Shown here in pieces: positions 51,489 through 62,688 of a stretch of DNA of 64,000 nucleotides; the stretch's first letter is position 1; each line of letters begins with the position of its first letter. The notes under the pieces were generated by a model. The model saw only the letters and a list, made by a program, of their open reading frames with translations, had not been told where the DNA came from and ran no database searches. The position numbers and the translations under genes were made by a program. The DNA comes from Metamycoplasma arthritidis. Lineage in GTDB: Bacteria > Bacillota_I > Bacilli_A > Mycoplasmatales > Metamycoplasmataceae. The stretch is taken from assembly GCF_900660715.1 (NCBI RefSeq), contig NZ_LR215047.1, forward strand, positions 62,001 through 126,000, read 5' to 3'.

Positions 51489-53630
51489 ATGTCAGCAAAA
51501 CAAAAGAAAATTAAAACGACTGAACAAAAAGCCAAAACTAAAAAAATTTTATGAGGCTCAATTTGAGGTGTTGTTTTAGCTGGAGCCGTAACTTCTGGAA
51601 TTACCATTCCCGTAGCACAAGCTCAAAAACGGATTCCAAGTCCATCGCCTGATCTAAGCCAAAGCGATGTTATTTTTGGAGTTACTGGACCTGATGGCAA
51701 AAAACAAAACTTAAACTATGGGGATGTTAGTGCGATCACTAAAAACTTAGCTTTAAACTCACACATTACCAAGGAAGTTGAAAAACATTTAGTTGAATAC
51801 TTGTACGAAAAAGAATACGAAGCTTCTTTAAAATATGAAGCTATTTATAACGCTAACAAAGTTTCTTCTAAAACAAAATCATTCGCACTTAAATCAGTTG
51901 ACACCGTTAGAAAAGAAAAAGACAAAGAAATTTCTGATCTTGAAAAAAGATTCCAAGAACAATATGGGTTAACCGGGGATTGACAAGCAAAATTTAAAGA
52001 AGAAATTGCCAAAGCTAATTATGGAAAAGCCAACAATAAAAAAGAAGCAATTGAATACAAAGTTTCTGAAAAGTTAAAAGAAGAAGCATTCCGTCGCTAC
52101 AAAATGGAAGTTAATAAAGATTGAACTTACACCGAACTTAAAAATGGTTATGTAACCGCTAATTCGGACGTTTCTTATATTTACAAAGGTAAGAAAATCC
52201 AAATTGCTAAAAAAGGTGAAAAGATTATGTTGCCTTTTGCTGTGAAAGATGAAAACTTTGTGCTACCACCTGATGATTCTCCACAATTGCAAATCAATAA
52301 ACCTGACGAATTCAAAGTGCCTTTATACACAACTAAATCGTTTATTTTTGAAGAAAAGAAACCAGGCAAATTCTTTAGTGATTGAACTAAACAAAAGCAA
52401 ATAATAACTTCAACTTTAAGTCTATCAGCAAAACCTGGCAGTGATAAAGATAAAGCTTGGACAGTTACAAAGGCCGAAGTTATTAAGCTACTAAAATTTG
52501 CAGTTTATGAAAAATCAAAAGACAAGGTAACTTTGGAACCAGGAATTGATCGGCTAAAAAGCTTCAAGGGTATTAGCACGCTTTTAAAAGATACTACACC
52601 AACCGAAGAAGACATTAGAACCGCACAAAATGATCGTTATGCAATTGAAAACGTTTCTTCATCAAACAAAAATGCCGCTGATTATGGCTCAGATGGTATT
52701 ACCAACTTTCAATCTTTAATTGCTAAAAAAGACGCCGCTGATTATCTACCACTTACTTCGATTTTATCTGGCGACGCCGACTCTTCAGGCAAGGGCATTT
52801 TTAAATACGAACAAAAAGATACCTTGTGAAGTGAACTAAAAACTAAACTTTTGGCTCTTTTTGAAGACGATACAACTTTAAAGAATCTATATAGTAATAA
52901 CCCAATTGAAAAAAGTAAAACTGATTCATATATTGATGAGTATTCAAAAAATAACGCTAAAATTGAAAAATTCATTAATGATATGGATAATGCGAAATTC
53001 AACAAAATTGCAGGTGAAGCCTTCCGTGATGTTTTTGGCAAATCTGGTTCAGGCGATGATCAACATAAAATTTCAACTATTATTAAATCAGGTGACAGTT
53101 ACGTATTTGTAAACAAAAATGGCATTAAAGTTCAAAATGTTTATCAAATCGCAAGCGAAGCCATTCTTAAAAGATTAATAATTCGTAACCTTGAAATTGA
53201 ATCAAAAATTAACTACGACAACACTGGTATTAAAAAAGCTCTTCTTAATTTAAGTACTATGTTTGATAGTTTCATTGGCGATCAAAATTACCGTATTAAT
53301 GATTTACTAAAAAAAGATGACTTTAGAAGTTATCTAAAGACTAAAAAATACACCGATCAAGAAGGTAAAAAAGACATAGCTATCACTGATGCTCAAATTA
53401 ATCAAGCAATTGCTTTTGAAAATCTTTTGAAAACCGATAGAACCAATCGGCTACTAAAGGGCAAAGTAAATGAATTGCAAAAATATATCAAGGATCAAAT
53501 TAATAGCAACCTTTGAGCAGATTACAAATATGATTCTACTAAAGGCACTTTTAGCCTAGAGCCACATACTGGTAAAGATATCCTAAGCCATCTCTTTGAT
53601 ACAATTTCAAAAATGATCAACGAGCTTTAG
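51489..53630 (+). CDS. P80-like membrane protein of the hit operon (713 aa)
   Basis: A lysine-rich N-terminus and one hydrophobic helix (about residues 20-45, WGSIWGVVLAGAVTSGITIPVAQAQ) form a signal or anchor without lipobox Cys. The rest is a charged extracytoplasmic domain with coiled-coil stretches. It precedes a lipoprotein and a HinT gene, as does P80 of M. hominis, where P80 and P60 form a surface complex and HinT interacts with them. Assignment therefore rests mainly on gene order and architecture. Read through many TGA-Trp codons; TAG at 53628-53630. AAGGAG upstream. Confidence 0.78.
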
Positions 53631-53646
53631 AAAAGAGTTAATTTAC

Positions 53647-55380
53647 ATGAAACCATTTAATAAAAAATTATTATCAAGTTTATTAATACCTTCAGTTGCA
53701 TTGCCACTTGCTACTATTTCAGCCGCTTGTGCTACTAGCAAAACTCGGGGTACTCAATCGAACATCATTAAACAAGCGACATCGCAAAATAGAATCATTA
53801 CTACCTTAACTAATTTCTATTTAGACTATTTCTATGCTAACGATATCGCCGCAGCTAATTTAACTGAAGAAGAGAAAAAAGATCCACTTGCAGCTTTGCT
53901 ACAAAAACCAAGTTCACAATTCTACAAAGATATGTATGAGCTATTTAAAATTTATGCAAATGCTCAACTTGACAAAGATCCACAATTCTTTTCAGCCATT
54001 AGAAGTGAGTTAATTAATGCCGAAATTGATACATCATCATATAAAATTGCTCCATTTGCCACCCCAACTGAAGATGACTTCAAATATTTAATGAAGAATT
54101 CAAAATACATTGTCTCTGATATTAGATTGCAACTACAAAAGCTTATTTTAATAAGATTGCACATGTTAAAAGATCGTGAAGAGATCCGCAAATATGCTAA
54201 TAACAAAGATGGCGAAGACAAAGTTAAAAGAGAAAGACTAAATAAATTAATTAAAGATCACAAAGGTAAAGACAAAGATAAAAAAACTACGGAACATGAA
54301 CTTCACGAAGCTCTTGATTTTAAAGATAATAATGTTAATTTAATTGAACATTTAGTTAACAATCCATTGCTACAAACTTGAGCTTTCACCGACAAGCGTG
54401 ATATGCAACTACGTAGATACCAAAGTCGTATTCACTCTGCTGATGAATTTAACAAAATTGCTGAATACAATCCTTTAAATAGTCCGCTTTATGAAGTTAA
54501 CCCAAAAGCTAAGCATCCAGAACAATTAATTTCTACTGGTAAAAACGAAAACATTGACTTAGCTAAACTAAGAGCATATAAAGGACTTGTGAAAGCTAGC
54601 TCAGGCTCAGCGGATCTATCAACAACCTTATACGCAATTAAACGTCAAAAATCATCAATCTTTGGCTTTGTAGACCCTACTACAAGTAAAGTATATTCAC
54701 AAGATCTTTTCACTTTTGGTAAGCTTCTAAGACAAGAAGATAAAGCTCCTAAGGCTAAATTTAAAGCTGGTGTAGCAGACCAACTAAAAAATAAATCAAA
54801 AACTTCAATTTCAAATGAAGATATTGAACTTGAAGGAACAACCCAGCTTGTAGAAGATGGCAAAGTAATAGGCTTTCAAAAAACTGTTACACTAGATTCA
54901 AAAACTTACACTTTCTTATTCAAAGTTGAAAGCATTACTTATGATTTAACAAAAAGCAATGATGTTACTATTAAGTTTGCTTTAACCGTAAAAGAACTTG
55001 AAAAAAGAGCAGAATTGAAATTTGATTCATTGCTTAAAAACTTTGAAGACGAAAAAGAAAGTAACAAATATAACCAAAGTCAATACCCAACCGACGTTGA
55101 TTTATTCAAAAATGATAGTTTTGATGCTCGTTATATTGTTAAACTAGTGCCTTCATGAACCGAAGATACAAAGCTAAAACGCAAAACTTTAAGTTTTCGT
55201 GAAACACCATGAGAATCGGGAAGTGAAATTAAAAAGATTGCTAATGCTATCGCTTTTCTAGACACTAGTAACTTATTTAAAAAAGCAGTTAAGTATTTTG
55301 CCGAAATTGGCTTTAAAATTCAAGAAAGACAATTAGACAATGACGTCAGAGACATACTTAAAAAAGAAGGTTTAATTTAA
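53647..55380 (+). CDS. P60-like surface lipoprotein of the hit operon (577 aa)
   Basis: The signal peptide ends in lipobox ISAAC (Cys about residue 29). The mature domain is long, charged and mostly helical in its first half, with beta-type sequence near VTLDSKTYTFLFKVESITYDL. It begins 16 bp after the P80-like gene and is followed 3 bp later by hinT. In M. hominis the equivalent P60 lipoprotein is bound to P80 on the cell surface. Function beyond complex formation is not known to me. Confidence 0.8.
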
Positions 55381-55383
55381 TTT

Positions 55384-55707
55384 ATGGAAAAAGATACATT
55401 TCAGAGAATAATCGATCGCGAAATTCCCGCCACAATTATTTACGAAGACGATAAAGTAATTGCTTTTATGGATATTAAACCAGTTAATAAAGGCCATTTT
55501 CTAGTAGTTTCAAAAGAATTTTCGCGAAATTTAATTGATATTGAAGAAGATGATTTACTAGAACTTACTAAAAAAGCACGTGAGCTTGCCGTAAGTCAAA
55601 TGAAAAAACTAGGGGCAACTGGGTTTAGATTCATCGTCAATAATAATGAAAGCGCTGGCCAAGTGATTTTTAGAACTCACATCCATATCATTCCTTATTA
55701 TGATTAA
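55384..55707 (+). CDS. hinT: HIT-family nucleotide-binding protein HinT (107 aa)
   Basis: The N-terminal FQRIIDREIPATIIYEDDKVIAFMDIKPVNKGHFLVV is typical of HINT hydrolases, which cleave purine nucleoside phosphoramidates. The HIT triad reads R97-T-H99-I-H101-I-I-P, so the first His of HxHxH is Arg, while the catalytic middle His is retained. The protein is the cytoplasmic partner of P80/P60 in M. hominis. A terminator stem follows at 55728. The ATG is three bases after the P60-like stop, with GAAGG about 12-16 bases upstream. Confidence 0.93.
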   Translation: MEKDTFQRIIDREIPATIIYEDDKVIAFMDIKPVNKGHFLVVSKEFSRNLIDIEEDDLLELTKKARELAVSQMKKLGATGFRFIVNNNESAGQVIFRTHIHIIPYYD

Positions 55708-55727
55708 TTTCCATTAATTAAGAAGAT

Positions 55728-55757
55728 TTTAAAAGGCGATTTTTCGCCTTTTAAATT
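55728..55757 (+). terminator. Terminator after hinT
   Basis: TTTAAAAGGCG (55728-55738) pairs with CGCCTTTTAAA (55745-55755), loop ATTTTT. Confidence 0.7.
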
Positions 55758-55779
55758 TACTCTAGTAAAATTTAAGAAA

Positions 55780-56442
55780 ATGGAATTTCAACTAAAAGCA
55801 ATCATTTTAAAGAAAACTAATATTAACGAATATGATGAAATTTTAGAAGTGCTTTCGGAGCAAGGCCATCTTCAAGTTTTTTGTCCAAGCACAAGAAAAC
55901 CAACTTCAAAAAATAAACTAAGTTTACTACCTCTTAATTTAGTATCACTTGAGCTAATTAAGTCCAAATATGCCACCCTTAAACCAAGGCTAAAACGGGC
56001 TACTACAATTAAAGCATTTCTAGTGAAAAGCAACTTAATTAACATGGCCAATGATTTGCTTTATTTTTTTAGCAAAATTAAGGATACTGATAGTCTTATT
56101 CTCTTAGATTGCTACGAAGAGCAACTTGACAACCTAGATAAAAATAAAGATACGAAAGTACTTGACTTTATTTTATTTCGCTTGCTTATGATTGAAGGGA
56201 TTGATCCTAAAACCGATGGCTGCGTTGAATGTGGAAGATTAGATCGACTAGTCGATTTTCAATTTCATAAAGGCGGATTTTTGTGCTCAGATCATTCTGA
56301 CAAGCTTCTCGGCAAGAGCAACTTAGAAGCTTTGTTTTATTTATCCCAATCCTTTAGTGATTTTGACTTACATTGTGGCTTTGAGGAAGCTCATTTAATT
56401 AAAAGAATGATTATTCAATATTTATCAGAAGTTTTATATTAA
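55780..56442 (+). CDS. recO: DNA repair protein RecO
   Basis: N-terminal OB-fold begins FQLKAIILKKTNINEYDEIL, matching the RecO pattern. A zinc-type cluster with C148-x2-C151 (CVEC) and C169-x2-H172 (CSDH) is seen. RecO loads RecA with RecR in RecFOR recombination repair. 220 aa is short but usual for mycoplasmas. TAAAAT (55766-55771) ends 8 bp before the ATG and no Shine-Dalgarno is visible, so translation is likely leaderless. Confidence 0.88.
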   Translation: MEFQLKAIILKKTNINEYDEILEVLSEQGHLQVFCPSTRKPTSKNKLSLLPLNLVSLELIKSKYATLKPRLKRATTIKAFLVKSNLINMANDLLYFFSKIKDTDSLILLDCYEEQLDNLDKNKDTKVLDFILFRLLMIEGIDPKTDGCVECGRLDRLVDFQFHKGGFLCSDHSDKLLGKSNLEALFYLSQSFSDFDLHCGFEEAHLIKRMIIQYLSEVLY

Positions 56443-56478
56443 AAAACCAGGCTAATTAGCTCTAGCTCTGGTTTTTGT
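56442..56478. terminator. Bidirectional terminator between recO and rnjA
   Basis: AAAAACCAG (56442-56450) and CTGGTTTTT (56468-56476) form the stem between the convergent genes. Confidence 0.75.
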
Positions 56479-56481
56479 TTT

Positions 56482-58266
56482 TTAGACATATTCGTTTTCT
56501 TTGTGCACTTTATTTGAACTATAACGTTTATGACCTTTTTTGCCATTATTTTCTTCTACGAACTCATCTAGTTCAGGATTTTCTTCAATATTGGCTTTAA
56601 CATGATCGGTAAATAAAATCGTAGGAATAATTACCACATTACGTCTTTTGTGACGGTAGAAAAATGGTGCTAAACGATCAATCATTAGTTGTTTTAGTTG
56701 CGGAACATTTCAGTTTTCAATATTTTTAATTGTGTATAGCATTGCTCCGTGAACTATTCGCTTGGCTTCTTCTATTAAATGTAGGGAATTTCTTACATAG
56801 AAAGCTCCACGTGAAACAATGCGAGGCTTACCAAGAATTAGATTCTTTTCTTTATTAATTGCAACTATTACATGTAAAAATCCGTTTTGTGCTAGTTCCA
56901 TTCGTTCGTTTAAAATTTGCGAATTAGTTTCAGAAAGAATATTGCCATCAATGAAGATTGGACCAAAGTCCATTTTTTCATCTGAGAGAGTAATTTTATG
57001 ATTAACTAAATGATAAACTTCCCCCAATTTATGAATAATAACATTCTCAGGAGCTACACCACATTCGGTTGCGGTATAACCATGAACAACACTCATTCGA
57101 TATTCACCGTGATATGGCATGAAATATTTAGGTTTGGTCAAGTTAAAAATCTTGCGGTGCTCTTCTTTATAAGCGTGTCCTGAGGTATGCAAGTAACCAT
57201 CAACCCCGTTTTCACGAATAATTGCCCCAAGCTTATATAAACGATTAACTAAAAGTTCAATTTTAGAACGGTTTCCCGGAATTGGGCTTGATGAGAAAAT
57301 AATCGTATCGCCAGGTTTGATTTTAACATGTGGATGCTTTTCAAATGACATTTTAGCAAGCCCAGCGAGCTCTTCACCTTGCGAGCCAGTTGTTAAAATT
57401 AAAAGTTCACTTTCGTCGTATTTAGAAATTGTTTTTTTATCAATAAAAACTTCTTTAGGAGCGTCAATATATCCTAGCCGTTTTCCGATGTCAACACCAT
57501 CAACCATTGAACGGCCAAATGCAACAACTTTCTTGTTCATTTTAGCAGCTAATTCAATGATTGCTTTTATTCTTGTTAAGTTTGATGCAAAAGCAGTAAC
57601 AATAATTTTTCCCTTAGCTTCTTGCATGTATTTGCCAATATCTTTTAAAATATCGCTTTCTGAAGGCGAGTGATTAGGACGCATGGCGTTAGTTGAATCT
57701 GAAAATAAAACATCTAGGCCTTCTTTGCCAATCTTTTCTAGTTTAGAAAAGTCAGTTAAATTACCAATTGGATGATAATCAAAACGGAAATCACCTGTCA
57801 TCATTAAAGAGCCGTTAGGTGTTTTTACTCTAATCCCAAAAGCATCAGGAATTGAGTGTTGTGCTGTTCAAAAATCAACTGAACATTCACCAAATTCAAA
57901 CACGTCATCTTTGTTAATTTCAATAAATTCAACACGTTTTTTAATCCGTAAATCTTCAAATTTTAATTTTAAATATTGTATTGCAATTCTTGGGGCATAA
58001 ATTCTTTGAATATCAACTTGTCTAACTAAATGCGGTACCCCACCAATATGATCTTCATGGCCGTGTGTTATAAAAAGTCCGGCAATGCGATCCTTGTTTT
58101 CTTTTAAATAAGTGTAATCAGGAATGCAACCACTGATTCCAGTAACATAAGTGTCGCTAAACTTAATACCGGTATCAATGATGAATATTTGGTCATATTC
58201 AATTACAAGTGTGCTTTTTCCGATTTCTTGAAAACCACCTAAACCAAAAATTTTTGTTGGTTTCAT
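56482..58266 (-). CDS. rnjA: Ribonuclease J
   Basis: Metallo-beta-lactamase/beta-CASP nuclease with 5'-3' exonuclease and endonuclease activity in mRNA decay and rRNA maturation. Metal ligands: H68-G-H70-E-D72-H73. Later MTGDFRFDY, FSSSPIPGN and HTSGHA follow the family order. 594 aa; the last ~35 residues are Glu/Asn/Lys-rich. GGAGG precedes ATG 58266. In Gram-positive bacteria there are usually two paralogues (J1, J2); which one this is cannot be told. Confidence 0.93.
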
Positions 58267-58586
58267 CTATATACTAGCCTCCATTATTAATGTGAAATTA
58301 ATGTATTATAAGCATTAGTTAGACTCATTTTACACCAAAACAGGCTAATTTTTGTAATTTCAATTCACTTAAGAATTTAGAAAAACTAAGCACGAGAATT
58401 GCTTGCTTTTAAACTAGTGCTAAAAAGTCTTCCATTATTAGCCAATAAAATGGTAAATTATTGAACAAAGTTTGGGTTTTAATAAAAAAATTCATTTACG
58501 ATCATCATGTTTTTTATTTTAAGTATAATTTTGGTATGTGTTAGTCTTAAAACTAATTTTATTATACTTATATAAGGAGAGCTTTA
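58267..58586. promoter_or_regulatory. Divergent regulatory region between rnjA and arcB
   Basis: 320 bp without a gene. Leftward, TATAAT (minus strand, 58305-58310) lies about 40 bp before rnjA. Rightward, TATAAT at 58524-58529 and TATACT near 58563 are -10 candidates for arcB, with AAGGAGAG at 58574-58581. A perfect 10-bp inverted repeat, TAAGTATAAT (58520-58529) and ATTATACTTA (58561-58570), overlaps both -10 boxes and may be a regulator site or leader stem. The rest (58330-58500) is AT-rich with nothing recognised. Confidence 0.5.
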
Positions 58587-59630
58587 ATGCCAATTAATTT
58601 AAAAGGTCGTAGTCTAGATAGTGCACTTAACTTTACTACTGATCAAGTTAACTACCTTCTTGACTTATCACTTGATCTAAAAAGATCAAAATTACAAGGT
58701 CTACACACAAACAACCGTCCACTTGTTGGTAAAAACATTGCTATTATGTTCCAAAAAGACTCAACAAGAACTCGTTGTGCTTTTGAAGTAGCGGCTGCTG
58801 ATTTAGGTGCAAGTTGTACTTACATTGGCCCAGCCGGATCAAACTTCGGTAAAAAAGAATCAATCGAAGACACCGCTATGGTACTTGGACAATTCTATGA
58901 TGGAATTGAATTTAGAGGATTCAAACAAACAGATGTTGATGCTCTAGTTAAATACTCAGGCGTTCCTGTTTGAAATGGTCTAACCGACGCTGAACACCCA
59001 ACCCAAATGTTAGCTGACTATATGACTATTAAAGAATTCAAAGGCGACTTAAAAGGCAAAAAAATTGTTTTTGCTGGTGACATTAAAAACAATGTTGCTC
59101 GTTCAATTATGATTGGTGCTGCTTTTGTGGGAATGCACGTTGTATTATGCGGACCTAAAGAACAACACGAAATCGTTAAAAATGGTCCAGAACACAAAGA
59201 AGTTTACAAAGCTGTTCAAGAACTATTCAAACGTAATGGTGGATCAGTATCATTTTCAGATGACAAGATTAAAGCAGCTAAAGATGCTGATGTAATCTAC
59301 ACTGACGTGTGAGTTTCATTAGGCGAAGATTTCTCACTATTTGAACCACGTATCAAAGAATTAGGTGCATTCCAAGTTGACATGCCTATGCTTAAAGCAG
59401 CTAAAGAAGATGTTATTTTCCTACACTGCTTACCAGCATTCCACGATGACCACACCCAATTCTCTGCTGAAATTAAAGAAAAATTCGGTGCAAAATATCC
59501 AGTTGTAGCAACCGGTGCTATGGAAGTTACTGACGAAGTTTTCCAATCAAAATACAACAAATCAATTGAACAAGCTGGAAACAGAATGCACTCAATTAAA
59601 GCTGTTATTCTAGCTACATTAGGATACTAA
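58587..59630 (+). CDS. arcB: Catabolic ornithine carbamoyltransferase
   Basis: Converts citrulline plus phosphate to ornithine and carbamoyl phosphate in the arginine deiminase pathway. Signature residues: carbamoyl-phosphate loop S59-T-R-T-R63, HPTQ (137-140) and the catalytic HCLP (280-283). 347 aa. Codon choice is strongly biased (e.g. GGT, GCT, CAA, CCA), which fits a highly expressed enzyme. AAGGAGAG precedes the ATG. arcC starts 2 bp after its stop. Arginine deiminase (arcA) is not next to it in this window. Confidence 0.97.
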
Positions 59631-59632
59631 CA

Positions 59633-60571
59633 ATGAGTCGTATTGTTATTGCCCTAGGAGGAAATGCTTTAGGAAACAATCCTGAAGAACAAAAGGAACT
59701 TGTTAAAGTTCCTGCTAAAAAAATTGCTGAGCTTGTTAAAGCTGGCCACCAAGTTGTAGTTGGCCATGGTAATGGTCCACAAGTTGGTATGATTTTCAAT
59801 GGTTTTGCTTCAGCGCATGAAGTAAACGAAAAAAGCCCACTTGTTCCTTTACCAGAAGCTGGTGCAATGTCACAAGGTTACATTGGTTATCACATGGTTA
59901 ACGCTATTACCAATGCTTTCATTGATGAAGGCTTAGCTGAACAAGAAGTAATGTATATTTTGACCCAAACTTTAGTTGATGGAGCAGATCCTGCTTTCCA
60001 AAACCCAACTAAACCAATTGGTCCTTTCTATACTACTAAAGAAGAAGCCGAAGCAATGAACCCTAATAGCGTAATTAAAGAAGACGCTGGCCGTGGTTAC
60101 CGTAAAGTTGTTGCTTCACCAAAACCAATCAACTTTGTTGGAATTAACCAAATCAAAAAATCAATCGAAGCTGGTGCAACTGTTATCGTAGGTGGTGGTG
60201 GTGGTATTCCTACTGTTACTTGCCCTAAAAAAGGTCACATCTCAGGTGTTGATGGTGTTATTGACAAAGACTTTGCACTTGCTAAATTAGCATCATTAAC
60301 CAATGCTGATTACTTTGTTGTCCTAACTGCAGTTGACAATGTTATGGTTAACTACAAACAACCAAACCAAAAAGCTCTTACACATGCAACCAAGGCAGAA
60401 CTTGAAGAATACATTAAACAAAATCAATTTGCTCCAGGTAGCATGCTTCCAAAAGTACAAGCTGCTATTAAATTTGTTGAAGAAGGTGGAAAAGCGGCTT
60501 TCATTGGTGATCTAAAAGACCTAGAAAACATTATCAATGGCAAAACCGGAACTAAAGTTACTCTAAACTAA
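59633..60571 (+). CDS. arcC: Carbamate kinase
   Basis: Uses carbamoyl phosphate to make ATP from ADP, the energy-yielding step of arginine fermentation. Visible: N-terminal IVIALGGNALG, GHGNGPQVGM, GRGYRKVVASPKP, the glycine-rich VIVGGGGGIP and ALAKLASLTNADYFVVLTAVDNV. 312 aa, full length. It is coupled to arcB (2-bp gap) and followed by an intrinsic terminator. Codon bias is as strong as in arcB. Confidence 0.97.
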   Translation: MSRIVIALGGNALGNNPEEQKELVKVPAKKIAELVKAGHQVVVGHGNGPQVGMIFNGFASAHEVNEKSPLVPLPEAGAMSQGYIGYHMVNAITNAFIDEGLAEQEVMYILTQTLVDGADPAFQNPTKPIGPFYTTKEEAEAMNPNSVIKEDAGRGYRKVVASPKPINFVGINQIKKSIEAGATVIVGGGGGIPTVTCPKKGHISGVDGVIDKDFALAKLASLTNADYFVVLTAVDNVMVNYKQPNQKALTHATKAELEEYIKQNQFAPGSMLPKVQAAIKFVEEGGKAAFIGDLKDLENIINGKTGTKVTLN

Positions 60572-60589
60572 GTAACATCTACTATATAT

Positions 60590-60618
60590 AAAAAATGCCT
60601 CGCACAGGGGCATTTTTT
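60590..60618. terminator. Terminator of arcBC, shared with rlmB end
   Basis: AAAAATGCC (60591-60599) pairs with GGCATTTTT (60609-60617). The rlmB stop codon overlaps the right arm. Confidence 0.8.
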
Positions 60619-61306
60619 AATTTTCCTTGGTTGCTTCATATAACAACACCGCCGTGGCGCTTGCCACATTAAGCGATTGTACAGTGCCTTTTTGTTCTAT
60701 ATAAACAAGAGCATCGGAGTGTTTAATAAGGGTATGAGAAACGCCGCTTTCTTCATTACCAACAATCAGACAAGTTGGTGTAGCAAATTTAGTCTTATGA
60801 AGTTTCGTTGCTTTGTCATCAAGCGTAGAGCTATAGATTCAAAATCCATTTTTTTGCAATTCTTTTAATGTATCAAAAAGGCTGCCTACTCTAATAATTT
60901 TAATTTCAGTGAAAGCGCCTGAAGAAATTTTTAGTACAGTAGGTGTAACTTCACATGCTCGATTTTTGGGAATGATAATATGTTTAATTCCAAAACCATT
61001 AGCATTTCTAATAATAGCCCCAAAATTGTGTGGATCTTGAATGTGATCTAGCATTAATACAAGATTAGGCTTATCTTTAAAAATAGTGCCCAAATCATAA
61101 TATTGATAGTTATAAATTTCTGCAATATAACCTTGGTGATTACCATTTTTAACTAATTGATTCATTTCTTGGATTGATAAGTATTCAATATTTTTGAAAG
61201 TTATTGCTTTATTTACTAATCCTTTTTGCAAGTAGATTTTAGCAATAGGGAAATTTGCTTTTAGAGCATCTAGAACGGAGTTTTTACCATAAATTAAGTT
61301 TTTCAT
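60617..61306 (-). CDS. rlmB: 23S rRNA (guanosine-2'-O-)-methyltransferase, TrmH family
   Basis: SPOUT-class 2'-O-methyltransferase. Motifs: LDHIQDPHNFGAIIRNANGFG (motif 1), IVGNEESGVS (motif 2) and VQSLNVASATAVLLYE (motif 3). The N-terminal ~70 residues are the substrate-binding domain found in RlmB. 229 aa. ATG 61306 is 8 bp after the cysS stop, so cysS and rlmB are co-transcribed, a common order in Firmicutes. Confidence 0.92.
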
Positions 61307-61314
61307 ATTTACAC

Positions 61315-62520
61315 TTAAATTAATCCTTTTTTAATTAACTTTGCTCTTAAAGTGTCGGCTTGTTCAAAGTTTTTATTAGCTACTTCGTTTTTTCATTGTT
61401 GGTATAACTCTTCATCCTCTTTAGTAATGGTTTTTGAAGCGAAATTAAAGCCTAAAATTTTCATTATTGCAATAAAAGTAGTGTATTTTTCTTTGCTTTT
61501 AGTTAATTTAATTAACTCTTCATTAGCTTTGGCAAAGTTTAAAGATGCAATCAAAGCAATAATGTGGTTTACTTTTTCTTGATCAATGCTATCATGCATT
61601 TTTTCTAACAAGCATTTGCTAGCAATGACTTTAAATTTGTTAATTTGGTTTTGATTCAAAACTAGCATTTCATCAGTTAAGTTAATTGGCTTAGCATAGT
61701 TAGTAGTAAGCATTAAAAGTTTGTATGTATCAGCTTCGTATTTTTCTAGAAAATCATGAGGATAAATTAAGTTACCAATTGATTTTGACATTTTTTGATT
61801 TTTGTAGTTAAGTGTTCCAAAATGCATTCAATTTTTTGCAATAGGTTGGTGGTGTAAAGCAAAGTGTTGAATATTTTCATTTTCATGATGGGGAAAAATT
61901 AGATCAATGCCACCAGCGTGAATATCGATAGTTTTTCCTTCGAAGTATTTGTCAATAAAACAACTACATTCAGTGTGTCATCCTGGGCGACCTTCGCCAA
62001 AGGGGCTCGCAAACTTTATTCCCTTGCTAGTCTCTTTTCAAAGCGCAAAATCAAAAGGATTGTTTTTTTGAAATTTGTCTTCATCATAGTTTAAATTAGC
62101 AATTTTTTGATTGCTAATTGAGCCATATGTATTTTGGTATTTTTCAATATCAAAGAAAACATTTTTACCAACTTGATAAGCTGCTTTAATATCAATTAGT
62201 CTTTGAATGTAGTTATACATATCATCAAGCGAATCGGTCACTCTAATCACTTTAGTTGGCATTTCTAGATTGAAAAGTGTAAACAAATTTAAATAGTATT
62301 TTTCGTAAAACGAGGTAATTTCTTTTTCGCTTTTATTTTCTTCTAAAGATTTATTAATAATTTTGTCGTCAATATCGGTTATATTATGTAAATAAAAAAT
62401 TTCGTCGCCCAAATAGCGTTGAGCTCGAATCATTAAATCAAAAGTAACAATTGGCCTCATGTTGCCAATGTGCGGGTAATTATAGACTGTCGGTCCACAC
62501 AAGTAATAGTATTTTTTCAT
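61315..62520 (-). CDS. cysS: Cysteinyl-tRNA synthetase
   Basis: Class I synthetase. HIGH-type motif in [13 protein letters not shown], with the preceding Cys one of the zinc ligands. Further ligands lie in GWHTECS and HHENE, and the signature KMSKSIGN is present. 401 aa, shorter than E. coli CysRS but usual for mycoplasmas, with a reduced C-terminal region. ATG 62520 is chosen; a GTG two codons upstream is less likely. Co-transcribed with rlmB. Confidence 0.96.
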
Positions 62521-62642
62521 ATTCACTTATTATATTAGAAAGCCACTATTTTGCTAGTTATTAATGGCGATAAGTATGGCTTAATTTTCAAACTATCTTA
62601 TCGAAATTTAAAAATAATGAATTCAGTTAATTGCTAATCAAT

Positions 62643-62682
62643 AAAAAAAGCAAGCATTAGAACTTGACACTTGCTTTTTGTT
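62643..62682 (-). terminator. Terminator of the coiled-coil protein gene
   Basis: AAAAAAAGCAAG and CTTGCTTTTT form the stem. On the minus strand it lies just after the stop at 62689 and has a T-run. Confidence 0.75.
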
Positions 62683-62688
62683 TTTAAG

